In this document: positions 1-9,448 of the stretch, one piece after another
How positions within the stretch are numbered: position 1 is the stretch's first letter
Layout of the letters: each line of letters opens with the position of its first letter
Source of the DNA: Aurantimonas coralicida DSM 14790
Lineage (GTDB): Bacteria; Pseudomonadota; Alphaproteobacteria; Rhizobiales; Rhizobiaceae
NCBI RefSeq assembly: GCF_000421645.1
Contig: NZ_ATXK01000006.1
Coordinates: 1-64,000, forward strand
Direction: 5' to 3'
Length of the DNA: 64,000 nt
Notes under the pieces: generated by a model
The model's database searches: none
The model's input: only the letters and a program-made list of their open reading frames with translations
What the model was told of the DNA's origin: nothing
Translations under genes and position numbers: made by a program

Positions 1-247
1 TGACGAACTGGCGCAGGCGTCCGTCACTCTCGAGCACGGCATCCCGCCTCCTGCGCTCGATATAGGCTCCGTCGGCTACGACCGGCGAATAGTCGCCGCC
101 TGGCAGCGCGTTGCGTTCCAGTTCGCGACTGATAGTCGACCGCGACCGGCCAAGAGTCTTGGCTATGCCCGCCTTCGAATGACCGGCCGCGAGGAGAATG
201 GCAATCCGCTCTCTTTCGGCGGACGAAAGATGCTCGTAGCATGACAT
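1..247 (-). CDS. IS30-family transposase, N-terminal part (cut by the window edge)
   Basis: The first 82 codons read on the minus strand from an ATG at 245-247 and the frame is still open at the left edge. They contain the helix-turn-helix that opens IS30-type transposases: a leader of the type LSSAERERIAIL, then GHSKAGIAKTLGRSRSTISRE and the ERN that follows the helix. The family cuts and joins DNA with a C-terminal DDE domain, which is outside the window, so whether the gene is intact cannot be judged. It reads away from the cellulose operon and is not part of it. Confidence 0.85.
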   Translation of the reverse strand, partial: MSCYEHLSSAERERIAILLAAGHSKAGIAKTLGRSRSTISRELERNALPGGDYSPVVADGAYIERRRRDAVLESDGRLRQFV

Positions 248-300
248 GGCAACACTCCCGAAAGGTCTGGAAACCAAGCCGATCCTACATCGGCTAGGGG

Positions 301-358
301 GTGTTGCACCTCGCGCTGGAACTCAGGTCCCGTTCTTTCGTCCTTTCGAATGCAACAC
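301..358. mobile_element. Candidate right end of the IS30-type element
   Basis: Read inward from 358 on the minus strand, the sequence begins GTGTTGCATTCGAAAGG, which resembles terminal inverted repeats of IS30-family elements. The octamer GTGTTGCA occurs at 301-308 and its complement TGCAACAC at 351-358. The transposase start lies 54 bases inside 301. The exact tip and target duplication cannot be fixed because the other end of the element is outside the window. If the tip is at 358, the insertion lies about 60 bases past the stop of the TPR gene and leaves that gene whole. Confidence 0.4.
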
Positions 359-418
359 GATTGTCCGTGCGGTTAAATGACATAAATTCCCGCCGGAAAG
401 TGATCGGCCCCCGACGAT

Positions 419-2527
419 CTAGCATTTGAACCGGACCTTGCAGTTGTTCTGGTTCTCCGGCCACATCCCGTATTTCGAGTTCGCAACCGCACCGATGCCG
501 AAGCGTGTGTCTCGTGTGGAGCGCTTCTTGTCCTGGTTCCGGAAGATGCGGTCGGCTTCGTCCCAACGCCGGAGTTTGATGTTGACCCAGCCCTTCAGCA
601 CCTCGGCGCCGTAGGACTTGCCGCTTCGTGCCTCTCGCTTGTTGAGGGTCGCCAGAGCGCCATTGTAGTCGCCTGCCTGGAACTGCTGGTTGGCCTGCCG
701 CATCAGCCTGTCGCCGCCGCCGCCGCCAGACCGTGCCCGCCGCGTTCCGCGCGACGGCGATGCAGCCGACCTGCCCGGCCGGTACGACACGACGCGGGCG
801 GGAGGGGCGTATTCCTCGATCTCGGCGAGCGTGGCGAATTCGTCGCCGTACCGGGCCTTGATCTGCTTCAGACCGGCGTTGTTCTTGGTCCGGCTGGCCA
901 CGACCGCGAGGCCGAGAACGCCCTCTTCGGTGACGTCCCAATCCACCGACTTCTCGAACCAGGTTCCGGCCTCGTTGATCTTGTCGTCTTCCAGAAGGTG
1001 CCAGCCCAGCGTCTGGGCGCCGAGGGCCGAACGTGTATCCTCGACCACGGTCTGGAAACGACCGAGATCGGCAACGGACAGATCCGCCGCGACCGCTGGA
1101 TCGTTCATCCTGTCGGCCACCAGCTCGACATAGATCTTCGCCAGTTCGGGCGAGTCCTCGTACTCGCGATAGGCCAGATCTTCGGCCGTATCGAGTTCGT
1201 CCAGATTGCGCAGCGAGAGGACATACCCCTCCAGATGCTTCGGGTTGGGCTCGATGTCGGAGGCAAGGCTGAACCACTCCTTGGCCATGTCAAACCGCTG
1301 GAGATTGTAATGGTACCAGCCCAGGAGGCTGGCATCCTCGGCCGAGAGCGTCGCCTTGGCGAAACGCTCGTAGGCCTGAAGGTCGTTCGCGGACACGCGC
1401 GAGCGTTTCTGTCCGGCGGCGATCTCTTCGCCGATCTCGGCACGCAGCTTCTGGAAGCGAATGCCGTCGAACTCGCGGGATCCGTTCGCCAAGGTTCCGC
1501 CGAAGGTGATCAGGGCATCGACGCCCTTCTGCGGCAACAGCAGGGCCGCCTTCTGCATCGTGGCGAGGCGTTCGCCGGGATTGTCGCATGTGGTCAGAAC
1601 GTAGCCGTAGAGATCGAAGGCACGAGCCAGATCGCCGGATCGGGCGAAGGCTTCCCCGACCTGCCACAGGACATCCATTTCCGCACAGACCAGAAGCGAC
1701 GGACGCTCCCGGGCGGCAGCGAGCGACGATGACCAGTCACCGGCCTCGAAAGCCGCCTTGATCCGTTGGCGGGCGTCGGCATCGTCGAGCTTGGTCGCTA
1801 GATCCGCCGACGGTCGATAGGTCGGATGCTGCGCCTGGTAGGTCGCGATCCTGCTACGCACCTCAGCGAAGCGGCCGGCCGCGAACAGGTCCCAGAGCGG
1901 CTGTTCGTCGACATCGCTCTTGGGAGCGAACAAATCGGCGGGAGGGGTCCAGGCCGGATACAGCGTCTTCAGGCGACGGATTTCGGCGCCGACCCGCTCG
2001 AGATTGCGCTGCTCCGCATAGTAGCGCAGCGCACTCTCGTCGATCCCGCTCCTGTCGCCCGATCCGGTCTGGGCGTCGGTGCCTCCGTCGATGGAAAAAG
2101 CCGGACGGTTCCGATGCGTCGCATCGGTGGGGGCGCCAGTGGTCGCTGACGGGGGCACGACGAATGGATTTGGGGCGACGGCCACGGCTGCCGGCGCCGT
2201 GACCGGAGCAGGGATGGCGAACGGATTGGCGGCAGCCGTGCCGCCGGTCTGTGCGACACCGGTCGGCGCGAGGCCGGCTGGAGCAGGGGCCATCGCACCG
2301 GCGTCGATCTGCGGATAGAAGGTTCGCAGGATGTCGCCACTGCGGCTCGATACGGGAGGCGCTGCATTCTCATCGGGAGCGGATGCGCCTGGTGCGGTGG
2401 CCCCCGTAGACAGTCCGAACGACAGGCTCCCGGGAGTCGCGGAATCGGATTCGGCCGACACGGGAGCGACCAGCATGGCGGTGAGAAAGGCGACGGACGC
2501 AAGTCCGCGGGATCTCGTCAGAAGCAT
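419..2527 (-). CDS. bcsK: TPR-repeat cellulose synthesis protein (BcsK-like)
   Basis: Protein of 702 residues with a cleavable signal peptide (MLLTRSRGLASVAFLTAMLV, then APVSA). A Pro/Ala-rich stretch follows, then several TPR-like helical repeats, for example around WYHYNLQRFDMAKEWFSLA and GWHLLEDDKINEAGTWFEKS. It is the last gene of the cellulose operon and its ATG overlaps the end of bcsZ by 10 bases. The frame also stays open upstream to 2800, but that part lies inside bcsZ. BcsC proteins are usually over 1,100 residues and end in an outer-membrane barrel; no barrel is evident here. In Agrobacterium-type (type III) operons a barrel-less TPR protein, BcsK, takes this place. A role as periplasmic scaffold for export is inferred from that analogy. 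Confidence 0.75.
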   Translation of the reverse strand: MLLTRSRGLASVAFLTAMLVAPVSAESDSATPGSLSFGLSTGATAPGASAPDENAAPPVSSRSGDILRTFYPQIDAGAMAPAPAGLAPTGVAQTGGTAAANPFAIPAPVTAPAAVAVAPNPFVVPPSATTGAPTDATHRNRPAFSIDGGTDAQTGSGDRSGIDESALRYYAEQRNLERVGAEIRRLKTLYPAWTPPADLFAPKSDVDEQPLWDLFAAGRFAEVRSRIATYQAQHPTYRPSADLATKLDDADARQRIKAAFEAGDWSSSLAAARERPSLLVCAEMDVLWQVGEAFARSGDLARAFDLYGYVLTTCDNPGERLATMQKAALLLPQKGVDALITFGGTLANGSREFDGIRFQKLRAEIGEEIAAGQKRSRVSANDLQAYERFAKATLSAEDASLLGWYHYNLQRFDMAKEWFSLASDIEPNPKHLEGYVLSLRNLDELDTAEDLAYREYEDSPELAKIYVELVADRMNDPAVAADLSVADLGRFQTVVEDTRSALGAQTLGWHLLEDDKINEAGTWFEKSVDWDVTEEGVLGLAVVASRTKNNAGLKQIKARYGDEFATLAEIEEYAPPARVVSYRPGRSAASPSRGTRRARSGGGGGDRLMRQANQQFQAGDYNGALATLNKREARSGKSYGAEVLKGWVNIKLRRWDEADRIFRNQDKKRSTRDTRFGIGAVANSKYGMWPENQNNCKVRFKC

Positions 2528-3612
2528 TCGGAATACCTTTCTGAGAGGGCCATCAGGCTGAGAATGTGAAGCGTGCTGGCATAATAGGTTGACGGCTCGA
2601 ACGCTTTCGCGCGACGCGCCGAATTGCTCTGGCCCAAGCTGCACGCGATGACGTCGAGGATTGCGTCGTAGCCCGGCGAGACCATCGGCTCGATCGGCGT
2701 CCCGGTGGTCACGTCGAGCACCGCCAGACCGCTGCGGCCTTCGTCGCCCCAGGCCCGCTGAAGGCTCTCGAGCAGTTGCGGTTCGGTGTTCGTCTGCCAA
2801 GCGACGTAGAGCGGGATCCGGACGGCGTTGTAGCCAAAGGTCGGAGCGAAGGCCGCCGCCGGGTGCGGAAACTCACCGCCGATCCCCGTCCAGTCGGACG
2901 GGATCTTCTCAGGTGTGGCGTCGATCGCATGCAGCAGCGCGAAGCCGCTCGCTGCGAGGTTCAGCGCCTTGAATTCGGGCATTGTCTCTCCGAGCTCCGC
3001 GATTGCGGGAAACACCCAGTAAGACATGTTGACGACCGGCCCGTCGGCGCTGTCCTCGACGGTGAACCCCTGGACACCAGGCAGCAGAACCGTGCCGTAG
3101 CGACTGTCGGTCGTGGCAAGCGCCACCACGTCGCCCACGATGGCGCGAGCCTCGCGCAGATGATCCCTGACGCCCCAGAGCTTCCAGGCTCGCAGCAGCG
3201 CCCAAGCGATCAGGATGTCCCCGTCCGTGGCGTTGTTGGGGTCGGTGACGTGGGGCGAGGCGGCCGGATCCCATTTCCACGCCGCCAGATTATCGTCCCG
3301 CACCATCAGTTCGCGTTCGGTCCAGTCCCACAGGGCATCGAAGCTCTGGCGATCGCCTGCGGCAACGGCGATCAGCATGCCGTAGCCCTGGCCTTCGCTG
3401 TGGCTGATCGAGCCGTTTTCACGGTCGATGATCCGCCCTTCGGCGGACATGAAGAGGCTACGATAGAGCTGCCACGACCCGACGATATAGTCGGCCGGCA
3501 GGACCTCGGGTGCGGCAGACGTCGCCGTAACGGGGTTGGCGTGCGCGGCCGGAGGATAGGTCATGGCGGGGACCAGCGACGCCAGAGCGCAAAGGGTGAG
3601 GATCGATCTCAT
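2518..3612 (-). CDS. bcsZ: Endoglucanase BcsZ (glycoside hydrolase family 8)
   Basis: Periplasmic endo-beta-1,4-glucanase of 364 residues with a signal peptide (MRSILTLCALASLVPAMTYP). The GH8 hallmarks are present: SEGQGYGM with the catalytic acid Glu, FDALWDWTERELMV, and NNATDGDILIAWALLRAW with the Asp of the active site. BcsZ trims nascent cellulose chains and is needed for normal export and crystallinity. The start overlaps the stop of bcsB by four bases (ATGA), which implies translational coupling. Length is typical of the family. Confidence 0.92.
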   Translation of the reverse strand: MRSILTLCALASLVPAMTYPPAAHANPVTATSAAPEVLPADYIVGSWQLYRSLFMSAEGRIIDRENGSISHSEGQGYGMLIAVAAGDRQSFDALWDWTERELMVRDDNLAAWKWDPAASPHVTDPNNATDGDILIAWALLRAWKLWGVRDHLREARAIVGDVVALATTDSRYGTVLLPGVQGFTVEDSADGPVVNMSYWVFPAIAELGETMPEFKALNLAASGFALLHAIDATPEKIPSDWTGIGGEFPHPAAAFAPTFGYNAVRIPLYVAWQTNTEPQLLESLQRAWGDEGRSGLAVLDVTTGTPIEPMVSPGYDAILDVIACSLGQSNSARRAKAFEPSTYYASTLHILSLMALSERYSECF

Positions 3613-5939
3613 CGGTCGCGGTTTCCGACCTGCGACAGGAACAGGCGCGTTGAGATGCCGAGCATCAGGGCCAGAAGGATCAGCGTCAGCACATATGCCT
3701 GAAGATGGCGAGACAGCCAGCCGGCGAAGACCAGCCGCAGGTTGCCGAAGGATCGCGGTTGCGTCTCGTAGAGGCGCTCCTCGCTGGCGTCGTGGGAGAC
3801 CACCTGGCCGTCATCGTGAAGGACCGTGACGGCGCCACCGAGCTGCGCCCAGTTTGCTGCCGCAGCCATTGTCTGGACGCCGGCCGTCAGTGTAGCGGCA
3901 TCCGCTGCAGCGACGACCGTCCAGGCATAGGGGCGATCTCCGGGCGTGGCGGCCTGCGCCATGACCAGCCTGCTGGCTGGTTCCGGCACGTGACCACCGC
4001 TGTTGGTGAAGGCGTCGTTCTCGCCCAGGCCGAGAAAGTTCGATGCCTGCGCACTGACGAGACCACCGACCCAGCCGCCGAGTTCCTCGATGCGGGACGC
4101 GATGTCGGTGGGGGCAGCGAAGGCATCCGCAAAAGAGGCGATCCGGATGTTGCCGAGCCCCGCTCCGCCCGCCTCCTCCTGCGACAGCGACGCCTGCGTG
4201 CCGTCCGTCTCCGCCTTCGCTCCGAGCCTCGACGGGACAGCCAGCCCGACCTGATCCAGTAGAGCAGGCGGGAGATCGGCATATGTGCCGACGGCCAGGA
4301 GATCACCCGAGGCGACCATCGGTACGTCGCGCGAGACCTTCACCGGCTGGACGCTTCCGGACGAGGCGGCGATCTGCGCCAGAAGAGTTGCCGCCGCGTC
4401 CAGGCCCGGCGCATTCAGGCCGGTGGAATAGATCGTCAGCGTCTCGCTCTTGTCGCCGGCTACGCTTCGGCCTGCCGACATGGCCGCCATATCGGGCAGG
4501 TGACCCATCTGCGCGACGCGCGGCAGATGCAGGGCGGAGCCTGGGCCGATGACGAAGCGGGCTGGCATATCGCTGATCGATGCGATGGGTTCGCAGGTTT
4601 CGTCGCTGCCGCTCAGGAGCGTCGCCTCGAAGGTGACGCGATTGTGCCCCGGTCGGAGTGCGCTCAGCGGCACCTTCAACGTCTGCTGTTCGATGCGTCC
4701 CTGTCTGGTCGAACTCAGGGGCAGTGAGGACACTTGCCGACCATTTGCCCGGACGATGAGCGTGGCGTCCTCCGACAAGCCCGCAGCATAGGCCGCATCG
4801 AGTGTGATGTGTGCCGCGTCGTAGTCTGCAGCGTAGAAGTCGCTGGGCAGGTCAAAGGCAATTTCGGAGCGGTAGGCCCGGCCGGCGAATTCTCGCGTGT
4901 CGAGCCCCAGGTCGACAAGCGGGATGGATGTCTTGGACGAGACAGTCTGGCCCTGGGGAATGGACAGCGACCTCAGGCCCGCTGCCGTTCCCATCGGCGC
5001 GTTCGACCGTGCCTCCTCGACGAGCGCGGCGATCGTCCTGTCGATGTCACCGGTGATCTGCGAGCCGACGAGCAGGGTCGCCCTGCTGCCCGCCTCGGGA
5101 GCGATCAGGGATACGTCCGGGGCGACCTGAACAGCCGGACGCGTCGAGGCCGGCCGCACGCCACCCGGCGGTGTGCCGATGATGATGTCGAGGCCGGGGC
5201 CGCTCCCGGCGCTGCCGGAAACGGTAACGGCGGGACGATCGATACCAGCCAGGAGTACGGTAGCCTGAAGGACGCTCATCGCGCGGTCGAGGTCCGCCAT
5301 CCGGCCGGCACTCTGCACGAGATTGATCGCCATCCGGTCCGTCCCGGTACGGGCGATGGCCGGCAGATCGGCGAGCGAGGAGAGCTCTACATAGGGGGTT
5401 CCGAAGTCCAGGCCGCTGAGCGACGGGGCAATCCGGGTCCACAATTCGTAGGTTCCCTCGATCGAGCAGTCCACGCGATGGTGCTGGTCGACCAGGATGC
5501 GGATACCATTATAGCCGGGCTGCAGGACGCCCGCCGGAATGGCGACCGACAATTCGCCGCTGCGACCGAGCTGTGTTTCACCGACGGGCAGGTCGTTGAT
5601 GAAGACGGCCATTCGCGATGTCTCGGGCATGATCGAGACGGCGCTCTGATAGGACAGGACGAGTTGTGCCGCCTGGGCGGTTTCCGCCGCCGTGACGTAG
5701 AACGGGTAGGCCCGTTCCACACGCTCGCCGGCGAAGGCCAGTTCGGCCGAACCTGCGTTGAACCTGCGCAGGGTCGCGGATGCGCTTGGATTGGCAGGAG
5801 CCGTAACCGCCGCGGGCGGGGCCGGGATGGCAGGCGCCGGAACCGCGAAAGGGTTGGCAGGCTGGGCGGATGCCGCGAGCGGGGCGAGGCTGGCGACCGC
5901 CAGCATAGTGGTCGACAGGAGGGTCCTGGAGAAAATCAT
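3609..5939 (-). CDS. bcsB: Cellulose synthase periplasmic subunit BcsB
   Basis: Protein of 776 residues with a signal peptide (MIFSRTLLSTTMLAVASLAP, ending near ASAQ) and a single transmembrane anchor at the C-terminus (YVLTLILLALMLGI). BcsB guides the glucan chain through the periplasm and its anchor helix is needed for BcsA activity. The carbohydrate-binding and flavodoxin-like domains characteristic of the family can be recognised, with the conserved DCSIEGTYELW near residue 190. The ATG at 5939 was chosen because the signal peptide begins there and it lies 13 bases after the bcsA stop; the open frame extends further upstream only inside bcsA. Confidence 0.9.
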   Translation of the reverse strand: MIFSRTLLSTTMLAVASLAPLAASAQPANPFAVPAPAIPAPPAAVTAPANPSASATLRRFNAGSAELAFAGERVERAYPFYVTAAETAQAAQLVLSYQSAVSIMPETSRMAVFINDLPVGETQLGRSGELSVAIPAGVLQPGYNGIRILVDQHHRVDCSIEGTYELWTRIAPSLSGLDFGTPYVELSSLADLPAIARTGTDRMAINLVQSAGRMADLDRAMSVLQATVLLAGIDRPAVTVSGSAGSGPGLDIIIGTPPGGVRPASTRPAVQVAPDVSLIAPEAGSRATLLVGSQITGDIDRTIAALVEEARSNAPMGTAAGLRSLSIPQGQTVSSKTSIPLVDLGLDTREFAGRAYRSEIAFDLPSDFYAADYDAAHITLDAAYAAGLSEDATLIVRANGRQVSSLPLSSTRQGRIEQQTLKVPLSALRPGHNRVTFEATLLSGSDETCEPIASISDMPARFVIGPGSALHLPRVAQMGHLPDMAAMSAGRSVAGDKSETLTIYSTGLNAPGLDAAATLLAQIAASSGSVQPVKVSRDVPMVASGDLLAVGTYADLPPALLDQVGLAVPSRLGAKAETDGTQASLSQEEAGGAGLGNIRIASFADAFAAPTDIASRIEELGGWVGGLVSAQASNFLGLGENDAFTNSGGHVPEPASRLVMAQAATPGDRPYAWTVVAAADAATLTAGVQTMAAAANWAQLGGAVTVLHDDGQVVSHDASEERLYETQPRSFGNLRLVFAGWLSRHLQAYVLTLILLALMLGISTRLFLSQVGNRDR

Positions 5940-5952
5940 GATGGTGATACCT

Positions 5953-8169
5953 TCAGGCGTTGGCTGAGTTCGGCCGGGCTGCCGCCGGGGCCGGTGCGGT
6001 GTCCGCCTCCAACGCCGGCTGCTTCGCATCGCGATCGAAGATGAGATGGTGGAACGCGCCCAGCGGGTAGGCGAGACTCCAGCCGATGAAGGCGAAGCTT
6101 CCCCCGAGGATGCCGCGGCGGTTGCGCCGGGCCAGACGGGCGGCACGGACCGGGCCGAGATCGGCCAGCATCAGGTTGGCGATCAGCGGGTAGTGCGTGA
6201 CGCCGGCGCGGAACCGCAGTCCCAAGCCCAGACCGTCCTCGCCACCGCCGAAGCTTTTCACGGTCACCGGCAGCGAGCCCAGTTCGCGGGTGCCGTCCTG
6301 GGTCCAGACGAGGAGCCGAGCATCCTCGCGATCGATCGCGTCGGGGAGCCTGCCAAGCACCGCGACCTTGGCGCCGCCCAGCGATACGTCTTCGATCACC
6401 ACCGGAACCGTTGCTCCCGCGACGACCAGTTCGCCCTTGCGGGCACTGGGCATCCGCGGCGCCTGCCGGCGTTCCATCCGCTCGGTGACGACCCCAAGCG
6501 CCGCGCCTGCGACGACCAGGTTCATGAGGTTCCAGGTTCCAACGACCAGCAGCATGCCACCGATTTCCGGCTCGGTCTGATAACGATAGATCGCAACACC
6601 CATGGTCAGCAGGAGCGCGCCGAAGATCACGAAGTAGGGCCAGGACAGGTCCGAAAGGCGGTCCCGGTCCATCGTTAGTCCCTTCGCCGTGACGTTGAAG
6701 GTGGGGCGCCGCGGATTGATCAGCACGCTCATGATGGCGCGCACCAGATAGACCGACTGGATGTACTCGTAGAGGTCCGACACCCAGGGCCAGCGCACGC
6801 GGCCGTAGAGATAGTTGCGCAGCAGTTCGCCGGCGAAGAGGTAGGTGAGGGAGTAGGCGACGAACTCGTCCACCGAGGCGTCGAAGATCTTCATGTCGAA
6901 CAGAATGAAGAGCAGCGGCGACGCCAGGAAGACGAGGCGGACGAACGGAAAGAACCAGAACATGCCGCTCGACATGTAGCAGATGCGCTGTGCCAAGGTC
7001 AGGCCGGACCGGAATGCTGGGTTCTTCAGCAGCAGGATCTGGATCATGCCCCGGCACCAGCGCGACCGCTGGCCGATGAAACTGACAAGGGTCTCTGGCT
7101 GCAGCCCGGAGACCATCGGCCGGTCGACATAGAGGCTGTTCCAACCGCGCGAGTGGAGATCGAGCGCCGTCTCGCAATCCTCGGTGATGGACACGCCGGA
7201 GAAGCCGCCAACCTGGTCGAGAGCCGAGCGGCGCAGCACCGCAGCCGAACCGCAGAAGAACGCGGCGTTCCACTTGTCCAGGCCCTTCTGGATCGTGCCG
7301 TAGAACATCTCGTTCTCCGACGGCATCGTTCGGAAGGTGGACAGGTTCTTCTCCAGCGGGTCGGGATTGGAGAAGAAGTGCGGCGTCTGAACGAGAAACA
7401 GCCTGGGATCGCGCTTGAAGAACCCGACGGTCTCGCGCAGGAACTCCCGGGCAGGTGCGTGGTCAGCATCGAACACGACCACTAGCGCACCGGACGAATG
7501 CGCCAGTCCGTTGTTGAGATTGCCGGCTTTGGCGTGAACGTTGGCGGGCCGGGTCAGATAGCCGACGCCGAGATCACGGCACAGATACTGCAGTTCTTCG
7601 TGACGCGTCTGCGCTGCGAGCGCGGTCTTGTGATCCGACGACAGTCGCTTCTCGTCCGTGCCGCCGTCGTCCAGCAGATACACGTGCAACTTGTCCTGTG
7701 GGTAATCGAGGGATTTCGCGGCCGCCAAGGTGAGCGACAGGATGTCGGAGCTCTCGTTGTAGGAGGGCACAAACACGTCGACACTGGGCAACTCGTCGTC
7801 CGGATACTGCGGCGCCTGCGGGCGTTCGAGCGGATCGGCAGACACGAAAAGGCTCATCGCCAGCATCAGCAGACAATACATCTCGGCGCCATAGAGGATA
7901 ATGGCCGGGATGAAGTTGGTGAGATCGTCCGCGGAGGGCAAGGTCGATGTGGTGCGCCAGTACGCGTAACGCAGGACGACAAGGCTGACGGCGCCTAGGA
8001 ATATATATTTCCATGTGCCGCTCAGACGAAGTGTGTATATGCCAATAGCTACGGCCAGAGCAGTAATCGCAATCAGCCATTGCGCTTCTACGCTCACAGG
8101 TTGCTGAACCATCATGAAGAAAAGCAATGCGCAAACCAGCCAGATGCCACCTAAGATCGTTCTAAGCAT
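5953..8169 (-). CDS. bcsA: Cellulose synthase catalytic subunit BcsA (UDP-forming, c-di-GMP activated)
   Basis: Inner-membrane GT2 glycosyltransferase of 738 residues that polymerises UDP-glucose into beta-1,4-glucan while extruding it. Membrane helices are at about residues 1-110 and 400-560. The catalytic motifs are all in place: DDG at 167-169, DAD at 234-236, TED at 329-331 and QRSRW at 367-371. A C-terminal PilZ domain carries the c-di-GMP contacts RRQAPR (567-572) and DVSLGG (594-599), so synthesis should be switched on by c-di-GMP. It is the first gene of the operon bcsA-bcsB-bcsZ-TPR. Confidence 0.97.
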   Translation of the reverse strand: MLRTILGGIWLVCALLFFMMVQQPVSVEAQWLIAITALAVAIGIYTLRLSGTWKYIFLGAVSLVVLRYAYWRTTSTLPSADDLTNFIPAIILYGAEMYCLLMLAMSLFVSADPLERPQAPQYPDDELPSVDVFVPSYNESSDILSLTLAAAKSLDYPQDKLHVYLLDDGGTDEKRLSSDHKTALAAQTRHEELQYLCRDLGVGYLTRPANVHAKAGNLNNGLAHSSGALVVVFDADHAPAREFLRETVGFFKRDPRLFLVQTPHFFSNPDPLEKNLSTFRTMPSENEMFYGTIQKGLDKWNAAFFCGSAAVLRRSALDQVGGFSGVSITEDCETALDLHSRGWNSLYVDRPMVSGLQPETLVSFIGQRSRWCRGMIQILLLKNPAFRSGLTLAQRICYMSSGMFWFFPFVRLVFLASPLLFILFDMKIFDASVDEFVAYSLTYLFAGELLRNYLYGRVRWPWVSDLYEYIQSVYLVRAIMSVLINPRRPTFNVTAKGLTMDRDRLSDLSWPYFVIFGALLLTMGVAIYRYQTEPEIGGMLLVVGTWNLMNLVVAGAALGVVTERMERRQAPRMPSARKGELVVAGATVPVVIEDVSLGGAKVAVLGRLPDAIDREDARLLVWTQDGTRELGSLPVTVKSFGGGEDGLGLGLRFRAGVTHYPLIANLMLADLGPVRAARLARRNRRGILGGSFAFIGWSLAYPLGAFHHLIFDRDAKQPALEADTAPAPAAARPNSANA

Positions 8170-8231
8170 CGAAACCTCAACTATTTTTGCGCGGGGAGCA
8201 TGCAGGATTAGATCCCGAAACGACTATGCGG

Positions 8232-8261
8232 ATTTAAGCAGGGCGCGGCGTCTTGCGTCAA
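8232..8261 (-). promoter_or_regulatory. Candidate promoter of the cellulose operon
   Basis: On the minus strand TTGACG (8261-8256) and TTAAAT (8237-8232) are separated by 18 bases, matching a sigma-70-like -35/-10 pair. The distance to the bcsA ATG would leave a leader of roughly 55 bases. This rests on motif matching only. Confidence 0.4.
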
Positions 8262-8715
8262 TGTCCGCTCACTTTTACGGTAAGGTCTGGTTAATTGAGA
8301 AATATATCCTAGTGACGCTGAGGAAAATGAGCGTCTTTTTGGCACTGGCCGTGCAGAATCTGCACATATCGCCTCCGTTCGAGCCATTTGGCTGAATGCC
8401 ATAGGCTGGTGTGATGGCGTCCCACCGGGCTCTGTCGCGCCGACGACCATTTCAAGCGATCATCAAAGACGGATTTCGCTGTAGACGACTGTGTGAAAAA
8501 TACTTCGATTGCGGGGCAATCGTGGATGCGACGCTACGGCCCCGGTACACGAGGAGCATTCCGTGAAGGCGAGAGGGGCCGATGGCTCTTTCCCCAAGAT
8601 GCTCCTGGACATTCCATGTCGATAGACAGCGGGACCAACAGTTCCTGTGAGCTTTGCGGCAGATGGCATGCACGTATTCCGCCCGCGGGGCGCGGTTTAA
8701 TGCGGCGTCGACGCC
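8262..8715. other. Intergenic stretch with one hairpin, no convincing gene
   Basis: Short open frames here have no recognisable protein features or good ribosome-binding sites. The one structure noted is an inverted repeat, GACGCT (8314-8319) and AGCGTC (8330-8335), followed on the plus strand by five T. It looks like a weak terminator, but no rightward gene precedes it. Confidence 0.4.
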
Positions 8716-9036
8716 TTATCGCGCATCTTGATCCACCATCCCGCACCAGGCTCTGCCGCAATGAGAAGGCTCTGGGCTGAGCGGTATCAGATGCCATGCG
8801 GATCCCGATGCCGTCGTGATGCGAACCAGGTCGTTGCGGAACTCTAGGTAGCGCGGCAAGGGCAGTGCGTACCTTTCCCCCCGACTCATCAGACGAAGAA
8901 GCGACCCGACGCTGTCCGGCTGAAAAGGGCTGACCGGCGTTCTCCACTGCACAATTCGCAGGGGGCTGAGGAGCTGCGCCTGCGTGCTCGTTGCGAAGCC
9001 GAGCGTAGCCAAGCAAGCGACGGCGACCATCTTCAT
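8716..9036 (-). CDS. Small predicted exported protein, function unknown
   Basis: Open frame of 106 residues starting with a good signal peptide (MKMVAVACLATLGFATSTQAQ). A GAGG lies eight bases before the ATG. The mature part of about 85 residues has two cysteines near the end (HCGRAWC), which could form a disulphide. I do not recognise the family. It reads in the same direction as the cellulose operon but is 547 bases upstream of bcsA, so a shared transcript is uncertain. The signal peptide is the main reason to believe it is a gene; alternative frames in the same stretch look random. Confidence 0.5.
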   Translation of the reverse strand: MKMVAVACLATLGFATSTQAQLLSPLRIVQWRTPVSPFQPDSVGSLLRLMSRGERYALPLPRYLEFRNDLVRITTASGSAWHLIPLSPEPSHCGRAWCGMVDQDAR

Positions 9037-9448
9037 CGAGAACCTCGCATTTGATGGGGCTCGATCGCGCCACGCGGGCATCTCGCCGTCAAGTGCTGGG
9101 AGTGCGGTGGCCACTGCCTGGTCGGACTGCGGATAGGAAGCGGCATGTGCCACAGCGCGCGTCGCGTGGACCTACAGAGGGCCCTTGTCCGGTTCGCAAG
9201 GTCGCTCGCGCTACGCACGCGCCTGTCCCGGCAAAGGATTGCGGTATCCTGCAACACTTCGGACGGTCCGAGAAAGAGGATCGTCATCGCCCCGAGCGTC
9301 GAGCCACGCGGCAGCGATCCTCGCATCACACTTTGCGGGGCGACGAGGGGTTCCGGTTGCATGCCACTTGCGGTTATCTGGCCCGAGTCATGGATGGGTT
9401 CGGTTGTAGCTGGAGCGATCCGTCCGCCAAGTTGAGGTTGTTTGCCGG
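9037..9448. other. Intergenic stretch between divergent genes
   Basis: This stretch separates the leftward exported-protein gene from the rightward XRE-cupin gene and should hold both promoters. Overlapping short frames are present on both strands but none has recognisable features. I see no clear operator or repeat in it. Confidence 0.35.

Noticed and set aside
8262-8715. Short overlapping frames upstream of bcsA (for example 8452-8673 minus and 8493-8780 plus)
   Set aside because: They have no good ribosome-binding sites or recognisable features, and they overlap each other on both strands.
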